NCBI GenBank assembly: GCA_948470475.1
Contig: OX419340.1
Span: forward strand, 13,741,351 to 13,805,350
DNA from: Galaxea fascicularis
Taxonomy: Eukaryota; Cnidaria; Anthozoa; Scleractinia; Euphylliidae
Reading direction: 5' to 3'
DNA: 64,000 bases
The notes below the pieces were generated by a model that was not told the origin of the DNA, did not search any database, and saw only the letters and a list, made by a program, of their open reading frames with translations. Position 1 is the first letter of the stretch. Each line of letters starts with the position of its first letter. The position numbers and the translations under genes were made by a program. Positions 56,370-64,000 of this stretch are shown one piece after another.

Positions 56370-57132
56370 TTAGAACGATTTAGAACGTAATATTAATGTT
56401 ATGAACGAATCAATACTGTTTAAATCAATAGGCCTTCCAAGAGCATCTGTGATATAAAACCTCATCTCATCGATGTTATATTTTGACACTTCACTGAATA
56501 ATAATCTGCAAGGCTCGAATCTGAAACTATAACTTCTGGTCAAATTATCTGTTGGTATTACTGCTAATAAGTTGCTTGAATATCCGCTTAATATAGAATT
56601 TGTTACAATATCAGAATGAATATTGATTTTGTCTACACTGTTGGTGATATTTGGTAATCGACCACTGTATTCTGTCTGTGTTATTATTTTTTTTATCAAA
56701 ACCAAGCAAATTACCGAAATCAGTTCCTCTGAGATCTAGTTGATAATCATCATCAAGTTCGATTATTACTCTATATGAAGATAGCACGAATAATATGTTG
56801 ATTGGATATTTATCTTTTGTTGCATGTTCCTCTTTAACCATATATTGATGAATACAATCATTAATGTCTTCATAACTATACATATCATTAACAAAAGTAA
56901 TCTCTTCCCAACTAGTACCACCATCATGAGTGTATTTAATCTTATTGTTATTATAATTTTCAGATATGTTATGCCACGAATATGTCATCATTACAGTATC
57001 AACAGCCATTTCATGTTTCATATCCTGATCAAGTTTTAACGTGGTTTGTAATTTAATTTTAAAATCGTGTGTTTTGCTTCTGCCAACCTTCTCTCTATCA
57101 ACAGATAAAATATAAATCGATTTTTCTTCCAT
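56370..57132 (-). pseudogene. Putative minor capsid (structural) viral protein, frameshifted
   Basis: ATG 57132. The first part reads SIYILSVDREKVGRSKTHDF, with beta-rich segments and DLRGTDFGNLLGF. The frame changes in a run of eight A's (56687-56694), and the second part reads NIHSDIVTNSILSGYSSNLL to LNSIDSFITLILRS at the end. The block 'FeP...VskyniDemrfyitDalGrpiDLn' is a common C-terminus in virion proteins of Polinton-like elements. Identity as the minor capsid protein is inference. About 250 residues in total. Confidence 0.45.
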
Positions 57133-57214
57133 ATATCATTAGATTACATATTCTCTCAACAAATCATTCAATTGATTATTGTCAATTACTCCTATTTTGG
57201 TATGTTCAAGTTCA

Positions 57215-57790
57215 CACTGCAACCAGGTGGACAATAAGACATGGTTTGATGCTACTCTGGTTTGAAGTTTGATGAATGTAACTTAAAAAGTTACAATTCA
57301 CGACCCAACGTTTCGACACTCCTGTCTAGTGTCTTCATCAGGGGTGATCTAGTGTTGCAAAAAGGAGCCTTTTATACGCTTACTAATTAACGACCTTTTG
57401 TTTTGATGAGGTGTAAATAGGTGTCAGGTAAAAGGCCGCCATCGTCACGGTTTAAAGGAGCGTGGGCGGAGTTGATGTGCCAAGCTTCCAAACAAAGCCG
57501 TTGATGGTACCGCCGGTTAGTGGTGATAATTCTGGAATTATCCCACGCTATTGTATGGTTGGTTTGGCAAGCATGTTCCGACAAAGCGGAATTTTCCTTT
57601 TTGCAAAGAAAAACTGCTTTTTGATGCTCTTTTAGACGCGTGCCAAGCTGACGCTTGGTCTGTCCGATGTACTCATGATCACAGTCATTGCATGGAATAG
57701 AATAAACAGCGTCAGTTCGTTGTTCTTTCAACACAGGATCCTTAGGTTTGGCAAAAATATGACTCAACGTCTGAAAAGGTTTTTGTACTC
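57215..57790 (-). pseudogene. Penelope-like element 3' end inserted in a viral gene
   Basis: From about 57,790 the minus-strand frame switches to Penelope sequence (FAKPKDPVLKEQRTDAVYSI, then PCNDCDHEYIGQTKRQLGTR). This is an intact-looking GIY-YIG domain with VYSI...YIG, R and LKEHQ, followed by the C-terminal CLEAWHIN...LNRDDGG...Y and a stop at 57387. The 5' reverse-transcriptase part is missing. A hammerhead-like motif follows the stop. Confidence 0.8.
57295..57345 (-). ncRNA. Hammerhead-ribozyme-like motif of the Penelope element
   Basis: The minus strand contains CTGATGA (57341-57335), a hairpin AGACACT...AGTGTC, then GAAA (57314-57311) and CGTTGGGTC. These are the two conserved core strands of a hammerhead around stem II. 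Penelope-like elements are known to carry hammerheads near their ends. Stems I and III are short and were not tested. Confidence 0.6.
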
Positions 57791-58872
57791 CTATTTTATT
57801 CAATGTATGAGCTATTTGTGTAAATTCCCTTTTAACACTATTATTACCTGTAAGAATCGAACCTCCAAGCAATTCCATCCTATCAAGAAGGTTATCTGGA
57901 TTATTGTAATAAACAACACCTGATCCCAATCTTTTATATTTATTAGAAGTACGGTGAATTGGAATTTCAGATAATGTATTTAATTAATTGAAAATCATTC
58001 TAGACAGATCACTGTATTTCTTTTTACTGTTGAATCTTTTAGTTAGCAGTTCAATTGTATCAAAATCTGCATTTTTATCATATACCTTTTTACCATACAT
58101 GTGTGCAATAACTTTTAATCGACCAAATAATTAAGGTAAATCAATTTTAAGATTACCATATCCTCCTCTTTGCATATTTATTTTATAAGCATTTCGTTTT
58201 TTCTGTGTATATATACCTTGACCCATGTATTTTGGTGCTGCTTGGATGTGTTTCAATCTTGTCAAATAGTCATTTAAGTATTTAATTTCCACCTGATTCC
58301 TTTTTACAGTCGTTTTTTTAATTTTTGTCAGTGTTGCTAAAGGTTCCCCCTTTTTTGTTGTATTCTTTTCAATATAATCATTGGTACGTTTTATTTTACC
58401 TTTTACTCTTTTAATTATTTCATCAATATTTTCTCCTTTTGTAAAAACAATGCTTGGAAGCTCATATCCTTTATCTAACAAAAACGTTTTGTAATCATCA
58501 TTGATACCTTTATCTAAATTAAATGTTATACTTTTGGTTGGTTTTTCTTCTTCAGCATCTTCAAAGTCTTCATCATCTTCATCATCTTCATAATCCAATG
58601 ATGGTAATTGCTTTTTTAGGATCAAATTCTATAGCACGGACAATTTGATTTTGATTCGTCTGTAAGTGACTAATCAACTGATCCTGTTTTTTATCAATAC
58701 TTTCTTTAACATCTTTTTGAACATCTATTAATGGTTTAAATGATTCTGATATTCCTTCATATTCATCCAGTTTAGCTTCCTTATATTCTTTCAACTCTTT
58801 TCTTACAGCTCTGTTTTTTTTAACTCCCTCTATTTTTGAATCACTAAGCTTTTTGAACTGTTCAATATCCAT
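57790..58872 (-). pseudogene. Conserved coiled-coil viral gene, broken and cut by Penelope
   Basis: ATG 58872 (DIEQFKKLSDSKIEGVKKNR), a charged coiled coil with KPLIDVQKDVKESIDKKQDQ. A frame change occurs in the A-run near 58,612-58,617. Then comes an acidic block (YEDDEDDEDFEDAEEE) and VFTKGENIDEIIKRVKGKIK, a TAA at 58131-58133, and a second TAA at 57984-57986. The final part, LGSGVVYYNNPDNLLDRMEL and GGSILTGNNSVKREFTQI, lies before the Penelope junction. This family is conserved in cnidarian Polinton-like elements; its role is not known to me. Confidence 0.5.
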
Positions 58873-58938
58873 TATATATAATAGTTATATAAACTTATCT
58901 AAAATTATCTAAACATATATATATATATATATATATAT
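58873..58938. promoter_or_regulatory. Divergent viral promoter region with (AT)n tract
   Basis: 66 bp separate the divergent ATGs at 58872 (minus) and 58939 (plus). The sequence is almost pure A/T, ending in an uninterrupted (AT)11-like run. Several TATA-like strings face each way. Confidence 0.5.
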
Positions 58939-59580
58939 ATGGAAATACCAAATTACGATTTCAATGAAGATGAAAATACTAATTTCACACAACTATATTG
59001 TTATATGCCTGATAAGCCATTCAGAATGCTAATATGTGGAAATTCAGGATCAGGAAAAACTAACCTTCTCTGTCACATGCTTATGAAACCATTAGTTTAT
59101 TTTGATCAGGTTCATCTACACGGTAAAAATCTTGAACAAGAGAAATTCAAACACATGATGAAAAATGGACGATATCAGTAGACAGGCTGGTTATGATATT
59201 ATACATTACAATAACGATGAAATAAAACCCCGTTGATAGTCTTGATAGTGATTCTCAAAAAATAGTAATTTTCGACGATTTCATTTGTGATAAAAATCAG
59301 AAACCATTCATTGATTATTTTATTCAGGAGAGACATAAAAACTGCTCATCGATATATCTCAGTCAGAGCTTCTATAAAACACCAAAAGACATAAGATTGA
59401 ATTGCAGTCATTACGTTGTTTATGAGTTTCCAAGCAATAATGATAGAAATTTGATTTCAAGAGAATTGAATGTTACAAAAGATCAATATGAAAAAGCAAC
59501 TAAAAAACCATATTAATTTCTATATGTTGACAAACCAAAGAAAATGGTCAAAAGGAATTTTTATGGAAATATAAAATTTA
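58939..59580 (+). pseudogene. FtsK/HerA-type DNA packaging ATPase, frameshifted
   Basis: ATG 58939. MPDKPFRMLICGNSGSGKTN contains the Walker A motif (GNSGSGKT). After frame changes near 59,175 and in the CCCC run near 59,227-59,230, the sequence SQKIVIFDDFICDKNQKPFI carries Walker B (VIFDD) and SSIYLSQSFYKTPKDIRLNC the sensor strand. A TAA at 59514-59516 interrupts the end. This is the A32-like packaging ATPase of Polintons and related viruses, which pumps DNA into capsids. It is non-functional here. Confidence 0.85.
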
Positions 59581-59587
59581 ATAGTAT

Positions 59588-62141
59588 ATGGGAATATTCA
59601 ATGACAATGTTCATAATCCACATACAAGAAATACTATATCTTCTCCAGGTCAAAGGGGACCGCCTGGTCCTGGTTATAAATTAACTCCTGATGGTAATTA
59701 TGATATTGATAATAAAAAATTGACTGACGTGAAAGAGGGTACTGATGGCGGTGATTGTGTGAGAAAGGATGAAATAGATACTGGATTAGCTGAACAATTA
59801 AGTTTAACAGCTCAAAGTCATTTAGACATGAATATGAAACATATTAAAAACGTAAAAATAGCAAATAATTACCAGGAGCTTGATATGGAAAACAATAGAA
59901 TTGTAAATTTAGGAGATATTTCATCTTCCAGCTCTAATCCTTTTAGACCACAAGAAGCTGTAAATGTTCGATCAATGGAACAATATATCAGAGACGGTGA
60001 TTTGGATATACAAGGAACCATAAATCTTAGACGTGGTGCTATCTCCATTGATGGAACAAATAGCCGGATATCAGCAGCTGATTTGAATAAACTATTTGGA
60101 TCTAATGATAATAATATCTCAAGTGGTAAAATTCCGATTTACAGCAATTCGGGTGAGTTGTATTGTGACAAATTAAAAATGCGAAATAATAATAGATTAA
60201 TAATAATTAAACCGAATGGGCAAAACGGTAATAATACAATAGTCATATCAAATTTAGGAGGAGCTGATCGTACTATAATGTTCACAAGCTTAAATCAGAC
60301 AATACGAGATACTCAAACATTTCAAGAACAAATCATTTGTAATAAACAACCAACTCAAAATTCTCATCTCACACATAAAGACTATGTTGATTCAGATAAT
60401 TCAAATGATAATTATCTTAGAACTGATGGTGGTAATTTAATGAATGGAGATCTAAATATGAATAATTACAAAATCATTAATTCAAAGAACTTTGATAGTA
60501 GTAATACTTTAGGTAATGATGTTCCAAATGTCAAATAATATATTTCATTTATAGAAATTTAGGTATATTAGAAGGCAACTTGAATGCTAATAATAATAAA
60601 ATAATCAATTTAACTCTCCCAACAAATATTGAAGATGCTGTCAATAAACAATATGTTGACAATAATTTTCTGAAACTCGATGGAAGCAATCATCTATTAG
60701 CGAATTTGGATGTACAAAAGACAACAAACATAATAAATGTTCCTGATATCGTTCATAATGTTTCATCAGTTGTAAACAAAAAATATGTAGATGATAAAAC
60801 TAAAAGCGGACCTTCACATTCTCTAACCAACACATTCAAATACATCATGGATGATATAAATGAAATATCAACTGAATATAGTTGGATTGACAATTTGAGT
60901 TGGAGTTTTCATTATAACGAAAAAGTTCTATACTTCAGAGCCACCGACGATGGATCAAATAACTATCGATACAGGATGGGAATTTAATTAGATAGTGCAA
61001 GTGATAAGAATCATACTGTTTGTATTGAGCAGTTTTTCACAGATGAAACATTGTGGAATAAGGCTCAGATAACTATCACAGGGACCGGTACTTCCATACC
61101 ATACCACCAAACCACCAAATTCCATTACAATGTAGGGAGTACTGAATATTATTATACCAAAACAATTGTACAGGTCAAAAAATTAACAGCTGTCTTTCTA
61201 TATTACACAACCCATATTGACAGTGTCACTCCTCCAATACCAAATCAATTACCACTATATTTAGTTGTTTATGGAGTTGATAGTTACCTGAATAATGTTG
61301 ATTCATCAGTTTATGATATCACACTTTATGAAACAAAAAATGATAGAATGACAATGAATTTTGATGTTGATTTGAATGATCACAACATATATGATTCTTA
61401 TTCAAATAAAGTTCTAATTTTGGGTGATGCAGAAGGAAATGTTATTTTCAGACAAGGATTACTCGTAGAACAAAAATTTTCTGTCACTGATAAAATCAAT
61501 TGTTTCAATGGCATTGATATAAGAGACAAATCAATAGTCAGCCATTCAAAAAATCTCATTAATTATGATACTGGACATAATGAGATCACGTTCAACCAAC
61601 CTACAAATATATATAATAAATTCAAAGTAGCAGATCGAACTTATTGTGATGAAGATTTATATATTTCAAGTGGTATTTATAGGGTAATAAAAAATACATC
61701 GATTTTGCAAATGATAAACTAAATTTTTATCAACCAATAGATTTCAATCATAATAATATCATCGGTTTACCAATTATGTTAAATGCAGAATATTCTGGGA
61801 CTATTGAATCTAATGAATATTATTTATTGAATTTATAATTAGGCACACTTCAAAATAAGTTTTTATTACCATTCAATGCACAATTGAAAACAATTTCAGT
61901 TTATTATGAAGGTAATAAAACTAATAATTACATCATCATACGTACGCAACAACAAACAGGTCGTGGTCGTAGAAATACCACTAATGACGAATATCGAAAT
62001 GAAATAGCACCGTATACTCTTACAAAAATCAACACCAATAAAACTTTGAACAGTGGTGTTTATTATTTCAGTATTAATTTTGAACAGTTTCGAGAAAAAG
62101 CAACATGTTATATAATTTTTTTATTTTCAAAAACTAATTAA
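59588..62141 (+). pseudogene. Collagen-like/phage-tail-like fibre protein gene 1, interrupted
   Basis: ATG 59588. After a short N-terminus comes GQRGPPGPGYKLTPDGNYDI, a collagen-like GPPGPG plus a conserved fibre anchor. Repeats of 'xLDMNMKHIKNV', 'GDLNMNNYKIIN', 'GNLNANNNKIINLTLP...AVNKQYVD' follow, typical of trimeric receptor-binding fibres. A beta-rich head domain ends with GVYYFSINFEQFREKATCYI near 62,141. Open frames 59588-60538, 60580-60987, 61051-61722 and 61884-62141 belong to one gene broken by several frame changes and stops. Probable spike for cell attachment, by analogy. Confidence 0.65.
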
Positions 62142-62157
62142 TATAATTAAGTATTAT

Positions 62158-62765
62158 ATGGGAATATTAAATGATGACACTAATAATCTACATTCAACAT
62201 CTTCAATTACTCATGTTGGTTTCAGAGGTCCTGCTGGTATTGGTTATAAATTAACTCCTGATGGTAATTATGATATTGATAATAAACAATTGAAAAACAT
62301 TAAAGAAGGTACTAATGATTCTGATGCTATCAATAAAAACCAAATGGAAAGTCACATTAGAAATGGTGATTTGGATATACAAGGAACCATAAATTTTCGT
62401 CGAGGTGCTATCTCCATAGATGGAACAAATAGCCGGATATCAGCAGCTGATTTGAATAAACTATTTGGATCTAATTCTAATAATATGTCAGGTGGTAAAA
62501 TTCCGATTTAGAGCAATGATGGTTATTTGTATTGTGACAAAGTGAAGATGAGAAATTCAAATAATTTTATTTATTTAAAACCAGATCGACAATCTGGAAA
62601 TGCAACACTTTTAATTCCAAATCTAGGTGGCAATAATCAAATAGTAGCATTAAGAAGTTATGTTGATAGATATAGACACAAAAAATTCATAGGTTTTTTC
62701 AAAAAGGGAGAATCAGATATAATATTCGGAGCTAGTAGATGGATTTATTTTGAACACAGATTGGC
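62158..62765 (+). pseudogene. Fibre protein gene 2, paralogue of gene 1, truncated
   Basis: ATG 62158, 16 bp after gene 1 ends. The anchor GYKLTPDGNYDIDNKQLKNI and the block GDLDIQGTINFRRGAISIDG are nearly the same as in gene 1; gene 1's central part is missing here. A TAG at 62509-62511 replaces a sense codon of gene 1. The frame continues to about 62,765 (RHKKFIGFFKKGESDIIFGA) and is then cut by the DIRS-like element. Confidence 0.65.
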
Positions 62766-63128
62766 TTTATGGCTTCAAGTTGCTCCTGTTTTAATTCCAG
62801 CTCTGGCTGTCCGAGTCTTCCCAAAGAAAACCTAATAGCTTCGCGGAACATAGCCTCCGAGATCTGCGGTTTCTGAGCCATTTCGGCAGCCATTTTCCAA
62901 AATAAGTTCACATCTGCGCAGTTGACGCGATAACAAGATTCCTGTTGCGCTGAAATGGATTCTCTTTCGCATAATGCTCCGCCCTGCGGGATTCAGATTG
63001 CATTCTTTCACGGCTAGTCACCAGGTCATCACGGTTTAAAGATCTTTGTCATGCAAATCAGATCCGTATATAAAGGCACCATGTGGCCTTCACAAGTCGT
63101 CTTTTTTTCGCGTGCAAGCCAGGTCATC
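62766..63128 (+). promoter_or_regulatory. 5' end and promoter of the DIRS-like element
   Basis: Base composition changes sharply here from AT-rich viral to mixed host-like. TATATAAA at 63067-63074 lies 55 bp before the gag ATG, a good TATA-box spacing for a start near 63,100. CCAGGTCATCA occurs twice (63,020 and 63,119). The exact element border is uncertain. Confidence 0.5.
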
Positions 63129-64000
63129 ATGCCTTTACCAGCTTCCGCAGGAAAGGATCTTCATTTGTCAGACAGGAATGACGATTTATCTATTCTTTCT
63201 GTCCGGGATGTGACTAACGGACATGAAAGAGAGCAAACTCCGGTTGCGACCGGGTTTCAGGCTTGTGCGTTTGAGTCTAAACTCGACTCTTTGACCGACT
63301 CCATGTTAAAGATGTCGGATTCCTTAGCGCGTCTTACTCGACCGCATGGGGGTCTCTTAAATTCCGAGGAAGAAGATGCTCTCCTCGAGGAAGGTGGACA
63401 GAGTGAATTTGACCCCACCGAACGTATCCTTTCGGAAGAAGCTCCAATTGACCTCGAATTGGGCGACCTTCCTTACGAAGACCTGTTTAAAGACACGGAG
63501 GACTGTGGACCGAAGGTCAATGAAGGTGTCGCCAAGCGCATAAATTGTGCCTGTACCAAGAGGCCTGCCAAAGAGCAGTCTTCTTCAATTCAGAAGAAGT
63601 ACCTCCGTCCAGAGAATTGCGAGTTTCTCAAAGCTCCTCGGGTGAATCCCGAGTTATGGGACGACTTGCAAGACAAGACGAAAAGCCGTGAGTGTTCTTT
63701 TCAATCGTTCCAGAAGAATTTGATCAAAGGTGTCACGCCGGTGGTGCAGTTAGCAAGTAAAGTAGTCGACGCCAAGAAACGTAAGGAAGACTCCATTTCC
63801 CTAAATGATGTTTACGATCTAACTGTCGATGCTCTTACTTTGCTGGGCAATTCTGTTTACAAATTCACTATGAAGCGAAGGGAAATGTTGAAGTCTGAAG
63901 TTGCTCCGGCATACAAATCGTTGTGTCACGAGTCACAGCCAATTACCACGATGTTGTTTGGCGATGAGTTGCCTCAGAGTATTCGCAACATTTCGCAAGT
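63129..64000 (+). CDS. DIRS-like retrotransposon gag-type ORF, partial at right edge
   Basis: ATG 63129 opens 290 codons with no stop to the window end. The N-terminus is low-complexity and acidic. The conserved part is LRPENCEFLKAPRVNPELWD, FQSFQKNLIKGVTPVVQLAS and SLCHESQPITTMLFGDELPQ. This pattern ('...p.n..iW..l....r..d...Q..q..l.kg..p', '...LFGDdl...i..i') is the capsid-like ORF1 of DIRS tyrosine-recombinase retroelements in invertebrates. Codon use is GC-richer than in the viral genes. It could be a young copy because no defect is visible. Confidence 0.6.
   Translation, partial: MPLPASAGKDLHLSDRNDDLSILSVRDVTNGHEREQTPVATGFQACAFESKLDSLTDSMLKMSDSLARLTRPHGGLLNSEEEDALLEEGGQSEFDPTERILSEEAPIDLELGDLPYEDLFKDTEDCGPKVNEGVAKRINCACTKRPAKEQSSSIQKKYLRPENCEFLKAPRVNPELWDDLQDKTKSRECSFQSFQKNLIKGVTPVVQLASKVVDAKKRKEDSISLNDVYDLTVDALTLLGNSVYKFTMKRREMLKSEVAPAYKSLCHESQPITTMLFGDELPQSIRNISQ

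Larger units (their letters stand above)
49500..62770. mobile_element. Decayed endogenous Polinton/adintovirus-like DNA virus element
   Basis: About 13.3 kb with far higher A+T than the flanks and viral-style compact genes. Minus-strand genes run from 58,872 down to 49,523 and plus-strand genes from 58,939 to 62,765, diverging at an (AT)n tract. The set includes retrovirus-type integrase, packaging ATPase, PLA2, basic pX-like proteins, capsid-like fragments, fibres and BRO-N/nuclease, as in Polinton-type viruses of cnidarians. Terminal inverted repeats were not found. The right end is lost to a DIRS-like element. It is interrupted by Penelope and THAP segments. No polymerase B or adenovirus-type protease is visible. 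Confidence 0.8.

Overview
The window is eukaryotic nuclear DNA, most likely from a stony coral or a closely related anthozoan. I infer this from the AT-rich sequence, the short exons with GT-AG introns, the very dense foldback elements, and several protein families typical of cnidarian genomes. No database search was possible, so the taxon is inference.

Left (1-3.5 kb, minus strand): the first four coding exons of WBP11, a splicing factor, running off the left edge. A gap of about 70 bp separates its start codon from a plus-strand ATG, which suggests a shared two-way promoter.

Middle (4.2-45.1 kb, plus strand): one large gene for a phosphoinositide-specific phospholipase C. I traced 29 coding exons whose phases join without a break into about 963 codons. 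Domain order is an extra N-terminal PH domain, the usual PLC PH domain, an EF-hand region, catalytic X and Y boxes split by a linker, and C2. The catalytic residues I can place are present. Introns are full of foldback elements, a Penelope fragment, a tRNA-derived SINE, a TTAA-flanked element and a 680-bp TCCA array.

Nested genes: the 12.2-kb PLC intron (27,183-39,348) holds a five-unit tandem array of 320-360 bp, then an intact 10-exon plus-strand gene (30,936-34,822, 607 aa) of a cnidarian family that looks like a DDE transposase. It also holds an intact 3-exon minus-strand chromodomain gene (36,044-36,913, 221 aa). That gene is followed 24 nt after its stop by a hairpin that closely matches the histone mRNA 3' stem-loop.

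Right (49.5-62.8 kb): a 13-kb very AT-rich block that is a decayed endogenous DNA virus of the Polinton/adintovirus kind. It has a BRO-N/nuclease fusion, a retrovirus-type integrase with chromodomain, a parvovirus-type phospholipase A2, pX-like basic proteins, capsid-like fragments, a packaging ATPase and two collagen-like fibre genes. Almost every gene carries frameshifts or stops. A Penelope element with a hammerhead-like motif and a THAP-gene fragment are lodged inside it. I see no DNA polymerase B or protease.

Right edge (62.8-64 kb): the second fibre gene is cut off and replaced by the 5' end of a GC-richer DIRS-like retrotransposon with a TATA box and the first 290 codons of its gag-like ORF.
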